Source: Pseudovibrio exalbescens DSM 16456 (lineage in GTDB: Bacteria; Pseudomonadota; Alphaproteobacteria; Rhizobiales; Stappiaceae). From it: 64,000 bases of DNA. Position numbers and translations under genes: made by a program. Under the pieces are notes generated by a model. It did not search any database. It was not told where the DNA came from and saw nothing but the letters and a program-made list of their open reading frames with translations. Every line of letters begins with the position of its first letter. The stretch's first letter is position 1. The stretch covers positions 229,704 through 293,703 of the forward strand of contig NZ_KE383919.1 of the NCBI RefSeq assembly GCF_000422785.1, given 5' to 3'. Positions 35,668-44,741 of this stretch are shown piece after piece.

Positions 35668-36717
35668 TTAAAGAGTCGGCGCTCCCGCAGCTTCAGGCTC
35701 ATCAGCGCCGAAACCGCCCGAAACCGAACCGTGAACGGCAGCCAGAGCCTGATGTACCACCTCGATACCAGCCCCCGGTTTCACCGCTTCTGTCGTCATG
35801 ATACGCCGGAAATGGCGCGCACCCGGCACGCCTTGATAGGTTCCCAGCATATGACGGGTAATCTGGGACAGCTTTGTCCCTTCGGCCAACTCCGACTCGA
35901 TGTATGGAATAAATGCCTCAACTGCTTCACGCGCATCAATATCGTCTTTCGGATCACCAAAGATCAAACGATCGACCCCGGCAAGCTGCATGGGCGAGTG
36001 ATAAGCTGCCCGGCCCATCATCACGCCGTTGACGTGACGCAGATGCTCCTGCGTTTCAGAGAGTGTTGCAACACCGCCGTTAATGCCGATGAACACCTTT
36101 GGGTGCCGCTGCTTGAGCCGGTAGACCAGTTCATAATCCAACGGCGGCACATCTCGGTTTTCTTTTGGGCTTAGTCCTTGTAGCCACGCCTTTCTGGCGT
36201 GGACCCAGATTGCATCCGTGCCCGCTTTGAGAACAGCCGAAACCAAGGCGTCCAGTGCCTCTTCGGGATCCTGTTCGTCCACCCCAATCCGACATTTCGT
36301 GGTCACTGGAATGGAAACCGCGTTCTTCATGGCCGCGATACACTCGCCAACCAACTGAGGTTCCAGCATGAGACACGCACCAAAGCGGCCGTTTTGCACT
36401 CGATCCGAGGGACACCCCACGTTGAGATTGACCTCATCATAGCCCCAGTCCTCAACCATCCGTGCCGCATCTGCCAGCGCGTCAGGGTCTGATCCACCCA
36501 ATTGGCACGCAACCGGGTGTTCACCTGCGTTGAAGTTCAGATGACGAGCGCGATCCCCGTGAATGAGCGCCCCCGTTGTAATCATTTCGGTATAAAGCAA
36601 CGTCCGGCGCGACAAGATGCGATGGTAGGACCGGCAATGCCGATCCGTCCAATCCAGCATGGGCGCGACCGAGAAAACGGGCGTGTTGATATCGTAAAGC
36701 GTCGTGGTATCCGTCAT
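35668..36717 (-). CDS. dusA: tRNA-dihydrouridine(20/20a) synthase DusA
   Basis: This 349-residue flavoenzyme reduces uridine to dihydrouridine in the tRNA D-loop. The TIM-barrel start FSVAPMLDWTDRHCRSYHR has the DusA-specific MLDWTDRHCR motif, YTEMITTGALIHGD follows, and the catalytic Cys lies in NLNVGCPSDRVQNG. VTTKCRIGVDEQD and VFIGINGGVATL are FMN-contacting blocks. The DusA subclass is well defined by these motifs. It is transcribed toward tauE and starts at ATG 36717. Confidence 0.96.
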   Translation of the reverse strand: MTDTTTLYDINTPVFSVAPMLDWTDRHCRSYHRILSRRTLLYTEMITTGALIHGDRARHLNFNAGEHPVACQLGGSDPDALADAARMVEDWGYDEVNLNVGCPSDRVQNGRFGACLMLEPQLVGECIAAMKNAVSIPVTTKCRIGVDEQDPEEALDALVSAVLKAGTDAIWVHARKAWLQGLSPKENRDVPPLDYELVYRLKQRHPKVFIGINGGVATLSETQEHLRHVNGVMMGRAAYHSPMQLAGVDRLIFGDPKDDIDAREAVEAFIPYIESELAEGTKLSQITRHMLGTYQGVPGARHFRRIMTTEAVKPGAGIEVVHQALAAVHGSVSGGFGADEPEAAGAPTL

Positions 36718-36896
36718 ACGCAGCCTATGGGACAGGTTCAGCCATCAGCCACCGCTGAGCTCCGCCTATCATTTCCGGTGATTGTTTGTGCTGGCTTTCT
36801 TTATTGGGCGACAGTCTGGCTGTCCCCAAAACGGGCCTCGCGTCAGATGCTTCTTCTAAATCGAGAGTGTGCCGAGCACAACAAAAACCTGATCCG

Positions 36897-36930
36897 AAAA
36901 CGGCGCGGCAGAAGATCTGCCGCGCCGTTT
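36897..36930. terminator. Strong terminator after betB
   Basis: CGGCGCGGCAGA and TCTGCCGCGCCG form a perfect 12-base stem with a 3-base loop, flanked by AAAA and TTT. It ends the betI-betA-betB transcript on the minus strand. Confidence 0.9.
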
Positions 36931-36955
36931 GTTCAGGGTGTGGGCCAAGCGTTTG

Positions 36956-38443
36956 TTACCAGCCCGCTTCCACATCTCCCATTTCCACATAGATGCTTTT
37001 GACCTGCGAATACTGATCCAGCGCCCAATGACCATTTTCGCGACCGATACCAGATTGCTTGAAACCACCAAAAGGCATTTCCAGTGGGGTCAAGTTGTAG
37101 TTGTTGATCCAGCACGTACCCGCCTGGATCTGATCGATGACCCGATAGGCACGCTTGAGATCGCTGGTAAAGACACCGGCAGCCAAGCCAAACTCCGTGT
37201 CATTGGCACGGGCGATGACCTCATCCTCCCCGTCAAAAGACAGCACAGACATGACCGGGCCAAAAATCTCTTCCCGCGCAATGCGCATTGTGTCCTTTAC
37301 GTCCGTGAAAATCGTGGGTTCAACAAACAGTCCATTGGGACACTCGGCCACTTCAGGCGTGTTGCCGCCATAGTAAAGCGTTGCGCCTTCTTCCTGTCCT
37401 ATACGGATGTAGTCGAGCGTCTTGTCATACTGCATGCGGGAAACAAGCGGTCCCATTTGTGTCGCTTCGTCCAGCGGGTCTCCCATCTTGATACCCTTTG
37501 TGCGGGCGACAAGGCGGTCCAAAAACCTGTCCAGAATGCTGGAGTGAACAAAAACGCGGGTTCCATTTGAACATATCTGGCCCGACGAATAGAAGTTGCC
37601 GTTCATGGCTGCGGCCACGGCATTGTCGATTTCAGCATCTTCAAAAATGACAATCGGTGATTTGCCGCCGAGTTCAAGGCTCATATGCTTCAAAGACGCG
37701 CTGGCATTCTGGGCAATCACACGGCCTGTAGGTACAGACCCGGTCAGCGACACCTTGTCGATGGCTGGATGGGTCACCATCCGCGCAGCTGCGTCCCTGT
37801 CGCCCTGCACAACGTTAAACACGCCATCGGGCAAGCCCGCTTCCTTGAGGATTTCCGCCAGCTTCAACGCCGTCAGAACAGTAACCTCCGAGGGTTTGAA
37901 AATCATCGCATTGCCTGCAGCCAGTGCGGGCGCGGCTTTCCAGCACGCAATCTGAATGGGGTAGTTCCATGCGCCGATCCCCAAACAGATGCCAAGAGGC
38001 TCTCGCTTTGTCATGGCAAAGGACGCCCCCAGATTAATGTGCTCGCCATTGGCCGTTGCCGCAATGCTGGCAAAATAGGCAAGAGCTTCTGCCCCCGAGG
38101 CTGCGTCCGCCACCAACGTTTCCTGAAGAGGTTTGCCGGTATCGAGCGTTTCGAGCACCGACAACTCATGATTCCGCTCGCGCATGATCTGGGCGGCCTT
38201 GCGCAACACTTCGGCTCGCTCGCTCGGGCTGGTTTTTTTCCACTGCGCGAACCCCTTGCGCGCGCTTTCAACCGCTTTTTCAAAAAGTTCTGGTGTGGCG
38301 GAATGAACGCGGGCGATCTCCTGCTGAGTTGCAGGGTTGAGCGACAGGATAGCCGCACCAGCGGCGTCTTCCACGTAGGCGCCGTGAATGAAATGCGAAC
38401 CAGCTGGCTGAACGCTCATGTGTTCTGCTTTCGAGTTTGTCAT
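36956..38443 (-). CDS. betB: Betaine aldehyde dehydrogenase
   Basis: This 495-residue NAD(P)-dependent enzyme oxidises betaine aldehyde to glycine betaine. Aldehyde dehydrogenase motifs are intact: [35 protein letters not shown] with the catalytic Glu, and [17 protein letters not shown] with the nucleophile Cys. The BetB-typical C-terminus [19 protein letters not shown] fits betaine aldehyde binding. ATG 38443 has AAGGGA upstream and lies 17 bases after betA, so both come from one transcript. It is third after betI and betA, giving betI-betA-betB. Confidence 0.96.
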   Translation of the reverse strand: MTNSKAEHMSVQPAGSHFIHGAYVEDAAGAAILSLNPATQQEIARVHSATPELFEKAVESARKGFAQWKKTSPSERAEVLRKAAQIMRERNHELSVLETLDTGKPLQETLVADAASGAEALAYFASIAATANGEHINLGASFAMTKREPLGICLGIGAWNYPIQIACWKAAPALAAGNAMIFKPSEVTVLTALKLAEILKEAGLPDGVFNVVQGDRDAAARMVTHPAIDKVSLTGSVPTGRVIAQNASASLKHMSLELGGKSPIVIFEDAEIDNAVAAAMNGNFYSSGQICSNGTRVFVHSSILDRFLDRLVARTKGIKMGDPLDEATQMGPLVSRMQYDKTLDYIRIGQEEGATLYYGGNTPEVAECPNGLFVEPTIFTDVKDTMRIAREEIFGPVMSVLSFDGEDEVIARANDTEFGLAAGVFTSDLKRAYRVIDQIQAGTCWINNYNLTPLEMPFGGFKQSGIGRENGHWALDQYSQVKSIYVEMGDVEAGW

Positions 38444-38460
38444 GGTGTGTGTCCCTTGCG

Positions 38461-40113
38461 TTAGCGTTGCTGCGTTTTCCAGTTGGGATTGATCCACGGC
38501 TCATCGTTCACCGGAGCAAGACGCTCCTTGCCCAGAATGTGATCCGCTGCCTTTTCGCCGACCATCATGGAAGGTGCATTCAGGTTGCCGTTGGTGATCT
38601 GGGGAAAGATGGAGCTGTCTGCAACCCGCAACCCTTCAACACCAATCACACGGCATTCCGGATCCACAACGGCCAAGGGATCATCTGGCGAACCCATCCG
38701 ACACGTACCACATGGATGATAGGCACTCTCGGCATGTTCACGAATGAAAGCATCCAGTTCATCATCGCTCTGGACATGAGCACCCGGTTGGATCTCCTTG
38801 CCACGGAACGGGGCAAACGCTTCCTGCGCGAAAATTTCCCGCGTGAGACGAATACACTGCCGGAACTCATCCCAATCATCCGGATGGCTCATGTAGTTGA
38901 ACAACACTTTTGGAGGATCCAGCGGATTGCCGGAGCGCAGGGTAACCGCACCGCGGCTCTTGGAACGCATGGGCCCCACATGCGCCTGGAAGCCATGACC
39001 TTCGGCAGCGGCCTTTCCATCATAGCGCACTGCAAACGGCAGAAAATGGAACTGGATATCCGGATACTCAATCCCGGCTCGCGACCTGATGAAGGCACAG
39101 GTTTCAAAATGGTTGGACGCGCCCTTGCCGGTCTTGGTGAACAGCCATTGAGCGCCAATCAGTGCCTTGGAAAACAGGTTCCAGTATTTGTACAAGGTGA
39201 TGGGTTTGGTACAGGCCTGCTGGATATAGAGTTCCAGATGGTCCTGAAGATTCTGCCCCACTCCCTTTCGGTCGACAAGTGGCTCAATGCCCATTTCAGC
39301 CAGATGTTCTGCATCACCAATGCCTGACACCATCAACAATTGCGGAGAGTTGATGGAAGATGCGGAAACGATCACTTCACGCGAACAACGGATCTGCTTG
39401 AGCTCTCCACCTTTCAGGTACTCGATGCCCACCGCACGTTTGCCTTCAAACAAGATGCGCTGTGTCAGGGCACCGGAAATAACCGTCAGGTTTTCCCGAT
39501 TTTTGGCGGGCTTGAGATAGGCGTTGGCAGCAGACCAGCGACGACCGTTGTAAACGGTCATTTCCATCTCGCCGAAACCTTCCTGCTTGTACCCGTTGTA
39601 GTCCTCGGTCGTCTCATATCCAGCCTGCGCGCCTGCCTTGATAAAAGCATCAAAAAGCGGGCTCCACCGCTCACCGCGGCTTACATGCACAGGGCCGTTT
39701 CGGCCACGCCATCCCTCATCACCGGCATGAGCGTTTTCCATGCGCTGGTAATACGGCAACACATCAGCATAGGACCAGCCACGTGCGCCCATTTGCGCCC
39801 AAGTATCAAAATCACGTGCGTGACCACGTACATACACCATGCCGTTGATCGAGGAAGAGCCCCCCATCACCTTACCGCGCGGGGTTACAACCTGCCGTCC
39901 ATCCAGGTTGGGTTCGGGTTCGGATTTGTAGCCCCAATCATAGATCGACATGTTCATGGGATAGGACAAGGCGGCTGGCATCTGAATGAAAGGACCAGCA
40001 TCGGTCCCTCCTCTTTCCAGAAGCACAACACGGTTTTTCGGATCTTCCGAGAGGCGGTTCGCCAATGCACAGCCAGCAGAACCAGCCCCGACTATGATAA
40101 AATCAGGTGTCAT
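38461..40113 (-). CDS. betA: Choline dehydrogenase
   Basis: This 550-residue GMC flavoprotein oxidises choline to betaine aldehyde at the membrane. [20 protein letters not shown] binds FAD. The GMC signatures [15 protein letters not shown] and [18 protein letters not shown] are present, and the C-terminal catalytic His lies in [14 protein letters not shown] with the [10 protein letters not shown] motif after it. Length matches BetA. The open frame extends about 50 codons upstream, but FAD-binding homology starts at ATG 40113. betI is 31 bases upstream and betB 17 bases downstream. No betC sulfatase is present. Confidence 0.97.
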   Translation of the reverse strand: MTPDFIIVGAGSAGCALANRLSEDPKNRVVLLERGGTDAGPFIQMPAALSYPMNMSIYDWGYKSEPEPNLDGRQVVTPRGKVMGGSSSINGMVYVRGHARDFDTWAQMGARGWSYADVLPYYQRMENAHAGDEGWRGRNGPVHVSRGERWSPLFDAFIKAGAQAGYETTEDYNGYKQEGFGEMEMTVYNGRRWSAANAYLKPAKNRENLTVISGALTQRILFEGKRAVGIEYLKGGELKQIRCSREVIVSASSINSPQLLMVSGIGDAEHLAEMGIEPLVDRKGVGQNLQDHLELYIQQACTKPITLYKYWNLFSKALIGAQWLFTKTGKGASNHFETCAFIRSRAGIEYPDIQFHFLPFAVRYDGKAAAEGHGFQAHVGPMRSKSRGAVTLRSGNPLDPPKVLFNYMSHPDDWDEFRQCIRLTREIFAQEAFAPFRGKEIQPGAHVQSDDELDAFIREHAESAYHPCGTCRMGSPDDPLAVVDPECRVIGVEGLRVADSSIFPQITNGNLNAPSMMVGEKAADHILGKERLAPVNDEPWINPNWKTQQR

Positions 40114-40144
40114 TTTTCTTTCTTCTTCTAGCAAGCGTTCAGTG

Positions 40145-40738
40145 TCACACCAGCGCCTTTTCGGCTTTGACGGTGAGGTCCACGTGATGGAGCGCGATTT
40201 CCATGGCTTGTGAGGGACTGGGATTGTCGCCTGCCAACGCCATTTGCAGCCAGAGCCCATCAATCAAGGCAGCCGTGGAGCGGGCACTTCGTATCGCTTC
40301 CGGACGGGGAGCCAGACCGCTGAACTCATGGACAAGGTTCGAGATCAATCGGCTGTGGTAGATGCGCAGCAATCGCCGGGTTGCTTGTTCCGTGCGCGCC
40401 TGCACGTAAAACGCCAGCCACGCTGAAATCACTTCCGGTCGAAACTGCTCCTGGCTGAAACTGGCCGCAACGATCGCCTTGACCCGCTCTTCCGGGTGCG
40501 AAAGGCCTTTCATCTGCGCTCGTGTCTGCACCGAAAGGTCCTTCAAAAGCTTGACCATTGTCGCATTCAGCAACAACGCCTTTGAGCCGAAATAGTGATG
40601 CGGCAGGCCTGTCGAGACACCCGCCCGTTTGGCGATCTGGGCCATTGTAGCCTCGGAATAACCGCGGTCATGGATGACGAAGATCGTCGCATCGATTATC
40701 GATGACTTTCTTTCCTCGATCGTTTGTGCCCGCTTCAT
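40145..40738 (-). CDS. betI: TetR-family choline-responsive repressor BetI
   Basis: This 197-residue repressor has a TetR helix-turn-helix at residues 10-55 ([44 protein letters not shown] region, with [10 protein letters not shown] as the BetI-type recognition helix). A C-terminal ligand domain ends with [23 protein letters not shown]. BetI is released by choline and represses bet genes and often the choline importer. A dyad matching the bet operator lies 30 bases upstream at 40769. It is first in the bet operon. Confidence 0.94.
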   Translation of the reverse strand: MKRAQTIEERKSSIIDATIFVIHDRGYSEATMAQIAKRAGVSTGLPHHYFGSKALLLNATMVKLLKDLSVQTRAQMKGLSHPEERVKAIVAASFSQEQFRPEVISAWLAFYVQARTEQATRRLLRIYHSRLISNLVHEFSGLAPRPEAIRSARSTAALIDGLWLQMALAGDNPSPSQAMEIALHHVDLTVKAEKALV

Positions 40739-41014
40739 ACCAAATTCCCCTTACCCACAAGAAAATTAATTGAACACTCAATCAATATTTTCCCTCTTTT
40801 AGAGTACCTTGGAGCGATTGAAAAGTATTGATTTCGGATTAAGCGTATTTTTTTGACAGGGTTTCCCCTTGATATCAATTGAGACACCGCCTAATAGCTT
40901 AGGGGGCGATCACAGAACGCATATCAATTGACCGGATGCATACATAAAAAAGATCAATTCTTTCTTGTAGAATGCAGCATCTCGGAATTGAAAACTTGAA
41001 TAAAGGGGATTTAC
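40739..41014. promoter_or_regulatory. bet/cho divergent control region
   Basis: This 276-base region separates betI from choX. It is AT-rich and contains the dyad ATTGA-ACAC-TCAAT (40769-40782), plus two exact copies of ATATCAATTGA (40872-40882 and 40921-40931), spaced 49 bases apart. Both promoters must lie here. The ATTGA half-sites resemble known BetI targets. Confidence 0.6.
40769..40782. promoter_or_regulatory. Candidate BetI operator
   Basis: ATTGA and TCAAT flank ACAC as a perfect dyad. The E. coli bet operator carries a similar ATTGAAC..TCAAT type sequence, from memory. The position just before betI suits autorepression. Confidence 0.6.
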
Positions 41015-41971
41015 ATGCCTTTTACTGGGACAACAAAACTTGTCACCCTAGGCTCTACATTGGCACTACTACTTAGCGCCGGCATCGCGACTGCACAAGA
41101 ACCGGACACCTGCAAGACGGTCCGGTTTTCTGATGTAGGTTGGACGGACATTACCGCCACCACTGCCACAGCCTCCGTCGTGCTTGAAGCTCTGGGTTAC
41201 GAGCCAGAAGTAAAAGTTCTTTCTGTTCCAGTGACTTACGCCTCTCTGGCCAACAATGACCTCGACGTATTCCTAGGCAACTGGATGCCAACCATGGAAG
41301 CCGATATCGCCGCATATAGCGAAGCTGGTACGGTTGAAACCATCGCAACCAATCTGACTGGTGCCAAGTATACGCTCGCGGTACCCAAGTATACCTACGA
41401 TGCTGGCCTGCAGTCTTTCGGCGACATCGCCAAGTTCAAAGATGAGCTGGACGGCGAAATCTTTGGCATTGAAGCGGGTAACGACGGCAACCGCTTGATC
41501 CTGAACATGATCGAGAGCAACGCCTTCGATCTGGAAGGCTTCGAACTGGTTGAATCCTCGGAAGCCGGCATGCTGTCGCAGGTCGCCCGCGCCGTGCGCC
41601 GTGAAAAGCCCATTGTGTTCCTCGGCTGGGCGCCGCACCCAATGAACAGCAATTTCGAACTTGAGTATCTTTCCGGTGGCGACGACTACTTTGGCCCGAA
41701 TTATGGCGGTGCCGACGTTCGCACCAACGTGCGTGCCGGTTACACCGAAGAATGCGCCAACGTTGGCAAGTTCCTGACCCAGTTGAAGTTCTCTCTCGAA
41801 ATGGAGAATGAACTGATGAACGCCATCTTGAATGATGGCACCGAACCCAAAACAGCGGCACGTGAGTGGCTTGAAGCCAACCCGGAAGCGCTGGATGCGT
41901 GGCTGGACGGCGTGACCACCTTCGACGGTGAAGACGGTCTCGTTGTCGCTAAAAACGCTTTTTCTGAGTAA
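41015..41971 (+). CDS. choX: Choline/glycine-betaine ABC transporter, periplasmic binding protein ChoX
   Basis: This 318-residue OpuAC/ProX-type binding protein has signal peptide TLGSTLALLLSAGIATAQE, cleaved near residue 28. Choline-box residues are suggested by VRFSDVGWTDITATTATAS, LGNWMPTMEADI and FLGWAPHPMNSNFELEYLSGG, with several Trp and Tyr for the cation cage, and the family's YTEECANVGKFL segment near the end. Rhizobial ChoX binds choline and acetylcholine with high affinity. AGGGGA precedes ATG 41015. It is the first gene of choXWV. Confidence 0.94.
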   Translation: MPFTGTTKLVTLGSTLALLLSAGIATAQEPDTCKTVRFSDVGWTDITATTATASVVLEALGYEPEVKVLSVPVTYASLANNDLDVFLGNWMPTMEADIAAYSEAGTVETIATNLTGAKYTLAVPKYTYDAGLQSFGDIAKFKDELDGEIFGIEAGNDGNRLILNMIESNAFDLEGFELVESSEAGMLSQVARAVRREKPIVFLGWAPHPMNSNFELEYLSGGDDYFGPNYGGADVRTNVRAGYTEECANVGKFLTQLKFSLEMENELMNAILNDGTEPKTAAREWLEANPEALDAWLDGVTTFDGEDGLVVAKNAFSE

Positions 41972-41994
41972 GCCGTTGCACATCGGCTTTTCGC

Positions 41995-42019
41995 GCGGGG
42001 GCGATTTCCTTGCCCCCGC
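41995..42019 (+). terminator. GC hairpin between choX and choW
   Basis: GCGGGGGC and GCCCCCGC pair over 8 bases around a 9-base loop, 23 bases after choX. It probably stabilises the choX message or reduces read-through into choW. Confidence 0.65.
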
Positions 42020-42071
42020 CAAAGCACAGCTCTTTGAGCTCAAAAACAAAGTCTAGAATCGAGGTATTCGC

Positions 42072-42920
42072 GTGGACTGGCTGACCGACCACAAACTTCC
42101 CATTGGCACGTGGGCCAAATGGGCCGTGGACTGGCTTACCGATAATGCCACAGCCGTATTTGATGGCATCGCCATTGGCATTGAAGCCATGATTGATGCT
42201 GTTCTATGGGCATTGACCACACCACATCCACTTGTCATCGTCGCCATTGCTGCCGCGCTGGCCTATGCCGTGCGCCGTACGATTGGCTTCACCCTGTTCG
42301 TCACACTTAGCCTTCTCCTGATCATCAATCAGGGGTATTGGGCAGAAACGACAGAAACACTGGCTTTGGTGCTCTGCTCCGCCTTTATCTGTATGCTTAT
42401 TGGCGTTCCCATTGGTGTTTACAGCGCCCATCACCCGCGCTTTTTTGAGTGGGTTCGGCCGGTGTTGGACCTGATGCAGACCATCCCGACCTTTGTTTAT
42501 CTTATTCCGGCGCTGATCCTGTTTGGCCTTGGTGTTGTGCCTGGCTTGATCTCGACCGTTGTATTTGCCTTGCCTGCTCCCATTCGCTTGACCCAGCTCG
42601 GCGTCGCCTCCACGCCAAAACATTTATTGGAAGCTGGAGAAGCGTTCGGCGCCACCTATTGGCAAAAGCTGTTCAAGATCGAGCTGCCCTACGCCACGCC
42701 AAGCATCATGGCCGGCCTGACGCAAACCATCATGCTGTCCCTCTCAATGGTTGTCATTGCGGCTCTTGTTGGCGCAGACGGCTTGGGCGTACCGACCTTG
42801 CGGGCACTTAACACCGTCAACATCGCCAAGGGCTTTGAAGTCGGTACTGCAATTGTACTGGTTGCCATCATTCTGGATCGTTTCTTCAGAACAAACCAAA
42901 CAATGGAGGCGGACAAGTAA
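42072..42920 (+). CDS. choW: Choline ABC transporter permease ChoW
   Basis: This 282-residue inner-membrane subunit has about six helices. VIVAIAAALAYAVRRTIGFTLF and ALVLCSAFICMLIGVPIGVYSAHHP are early helices. DLMQTIPTFVYLIPALILFGLG is the strongly conserved ProW/OpuAB block, and LEAGEAFGATYWQKLFKIELP is the EAA loop that contacts ChoV. The start is GTG 42072 with GAGG ahead. It is followed after 1 base by choV, so the two are coupled. Confidence 0.95.
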   Translation: MDWLTDHKLPIGTWAKWAVDWLTDNATAVFDGIAIGIEAMIDAVLWALTTPHPLVIVAIAAALAYAVRRTIGFTLFVTLSLLLIINQGYWAETTETLALVLCSAFICMLIGVPIGVYSAHHPRFFEWVRPVLDLMQTIPTFVYLIPALILFGLGVVPGLISTVVFALPAPIRLTQLGVASTPKHLLEAGEAFGATYWQKLFKIELPYATPSIMAGLTQTIMLSLSMVVIAALVGADGLGVPTLRALNTVNIAKGFEVGTAIVLVAIILDRFFRTNQTMEADK

Positions 42921-42921
42921 A

Positions 42922-43980
42922 ATGAGAGATCACAACGAAACAACTGCGATCTCCTTTGAGAACGTCTCCATTGTATTTGGCAATCATCCTGACAAAGCGC
43001 TCGATCTTGTCGACCAAAAACTGTCGCGTGAGGAAATACTCAAGCAAACTGGTCAGTTGGTTGGCGTGGCTGATGCAAGCTTTGACATTCAACAAGGCGA
43101 ACTACTGGTTTTGATGGGCCTGTCGGGTTCGGGTAAATCCACGCTCCTGCGTGCGATCAACGGGCTCAATCCGATCAGCCGCGGCGCGGTACAGGTTTCC
43201 AACGGCACTGAGTACATCAATCCGGCAACCTGCAGCCAGCAAGAGCTGCGCAAGTTGCGCCGACAGAGCGTAGCCATGGTTTTCCAGCAGTTTGGGCTTT
43301 TGCCATGGCGCACTGTGCGCAGCAACATTGGCTTTGGGCTGGAGCTTTCCGGTATATCAGGGGCACGCCGGCGGGAACTGGTCGACAGACAGTTGGAGCT
43401 TGTCGGTCTCAAGGAGTACGCTGACAAGTATGTGCATGAGCTATCAGGCGGCATGCAGCAACGAGTGGGACTGGCCCGGGCCTTTGCAACGGATGCTCCC
43501 ATTTTGTTGATGGACGAGCCATTTTCAGCGCTTGATCCCCTTATCCGCGCCCACCTGCAGGACGAACTGTTGGAGCTGCAACAACAGCTCAACAAAACCA
43601 TCGTTTTCGTGAGTCACGATCTGGATGAGGCTGCCAAGCTTGGTAACCGGATCGCCATCATGGAAGGTGGGCATGTGGTACAGATCGGCACACCACAAGA
43701 GATCGTAACCAAGCCCGCAGATCAATATGTGGCAAACTTCGTTTCTCACATGAACCCGCTGCACGTCCTTCGCGCGAAGGACATCATGACTGCGATAGCG
43801 GATGCCGGACCGGACGAACAGGCTGCCAAATCTGCTCGACAAGTGGATGCAACCCTCTCCTTGCGCGAGGTCATTGAGGTCAAGAAGGCGGCTACGGGCC
43901 ACCTGAGTGTTGTCGAGAAAGGACGTGTCATCGGCACGATCACGGAAGACGACATCCTCAACAGTCTCGGGTCCTCTTAA
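42922..43980 (+). CDS. choV: Choline ABC transporter ATP-binding protein ChoV
   Basis: This 352-residue ATPase belongs to the ProV/OpuAA class. Walker A is GLSGSGKSTLLRAINGL, the Q-loop FQQFGLLPWRTV, the signature LSGGMQQRVGLARA, Walker B ILLMDEPFSAL and the switch His in VFVSHDLDEA. The C-terminal region after about residue 270 is a partial CBS-like regulatory domain (IEVKKAATGHLSVVEKGRVIGTITEDDIL). ATG 42922 is one base after choW. The product drives choline import with ChoX and ChoW. Confidence 0.95.
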   Translation: MRDHNETTAISFENVSIVFGNHPDKALDLVDQKLSREEILKQTGQLVGVADASFDIQQGELLVLMGLSGSGKSTLLRAINGLNPISRGAVQVSNGTEYINPATCSQQELRKLRRQSVAMVFQQFGLLPWRTVRSNIGFGLELSGISGARRRELVDRQLELVGLKEYADKYVHELSGGMQQRVGLARAFATDAPILLMDEPFSALDPLIRAHLQDELLELQQQLNKTIVFVSHDLDEAAKLGNRIAIMEGGHVVQIGTPQEIVTKPADQYVANFVSHMNPLHVLRAKDIMTAIADAGPDEQAAKSARQVDATLSLREVIEVKKAATGHLSVVEKGRVIGTITEDDILNSLGSS

Positions 43981-43998
43981 CGGGTTTCAGTTTCCTGT

Positions 43999-44040
43999 GT
44001 GATTTTGTCAGAGTTGTCAGCAGACCTCTGACAAAATCAC
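43999..44040 (+). terminator. Long perfect inverted repeat between choV and lrp
   Basis: GTGATTTTGTCAGAG (43999-44013) and CTCTGACAAAATCAC (44026-44040) are perfect 15-base arms around a 12-base spacer. It could end choXWV, although no T-run follows, or be a protein-binding site for the following Lrp gene, whose start is 40 bases away. Confidence 0.6.
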
Positions 44041-44049
44041 GGCATCTCG

Positions 44050-44061
44050 GTTATATTGCCG
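44050..44061 (+). promoter_or_regulatory. GTTATATTG motif upstream of lrp
   Basis: GTTATATTGCCG lies 19 bases before the Lrp-family gene. It differs by one base from the GTTATATTGACG pair in front of the neighbouring dehydrogenase gene, suggesting a common regulator site. Confidence 0.45.
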
Positions 44062-44079
44062 GAAAAGGACTGATCGCTG

Positions 44080-44559
44080 ATGCCCGACCTAAAAGACGAC
44101 CTCGACCGTAAACTCATATCCATCCTTCAAGCCAATGCTCGCGAACCGGTATCTGCCATTTCGCGCCGGCTGAATGTTGCCCGCTCCACTGTACAGGAAC
44201 GCATAACCCGACTGGAACGCACAGGCGTCATTTCTGGCTATACCGCCATTTTGGGTGATGTTCACGCAGGACAGCAGGTTCAAGCGGTTGTCATGCTCTC
44301 TGTAGCGCAGCAGCAATCCAAGACCCTGGTCAAACAGTTGGAATCCTATCCGGAAATACGGGTGTGCTATACTATTTCTGGTGAGTTTGACCTGTTTCTC
44401 ATAGTCGAGCCTAGCCGCCTTGAAGAACTTGATGACATTCTGGATGAGATCGCCGAAATTCCCGGTGTATTGCGCTCCCGCTCATCCATTGTCCTCTCCA
44501 AGAAGTTTGAACGGCAAAAACCGATCACATCGACCAATCCGTTGAGCCCCGTGCTGTAA
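44080..44559 (+). CDS. Lrp/AsnC family transcriptional regulator (lysine/amino-acid locus)
   Basis: This 159-residue Lrp-type protein has the HTH domain at residues 5-60 (DLDRKLISILQANARE, RRLNVARSTVQERITRLERTGVI) and the RAM domain at residues 68-145 (VQAVVMLSVAQQQ, RVCYTISGEFDLFLIVEP). It is followed after 182 bases by a saccharopine-dehydrogenase-family gene on the same strand. Three copies of a GTTATATTG-containing motif lie in front of the two genes, so it probably controls itself and that gene. The ligand is likely an amino acid, possibly lysine, by context only. Confidence 0.92.
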   Translation: MPDLKDDLDRKLISILQANAREPVSAISRRLNVARSTVQERITRLERTGVISGYTAILGDVHAGQQVQAVVMLSVAQQQSKTLVKQLESYPEIRVCYTISGEFDLFLIVEPSRLEELDDILDEIAEIPGVLRSRSSIVLSKKFERQKPITSTNPLSPVL

Positions 44560-44618
44560 TCTCTTGCTATGGATTCGGGTGCCCCACTCACACGCCATCG
44601 TAGCGTGGGCCATTATTC

Positions 44619-44650
44619 GTTATATTGACGAAATATGAGTTATATTGACG
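44619..44650 (+). repeat. Twenty-base-spaced direct repeat of GTTATATTGACG
   Basis: GTTATATTGACG at 44619-44630 recurs exactly at 44639-44650, start-to-start 20 bases, about two helical turns. A TGACGGA/TCCGTCA dyad (44646-44652 and 44665-44671) overlaps the second copy. It lies 92 bases before the dehydrogenase start. Confidence 0.6.
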
Positions 44651-44741
44651 GATATCACCGTTAATCCGTCAGTTTGCGCTCTCAAAATCGTAAGCACTCC
44701 CACGTACACTGTTGCAATAGGCATTGGAGTGGAGGGCTCAT

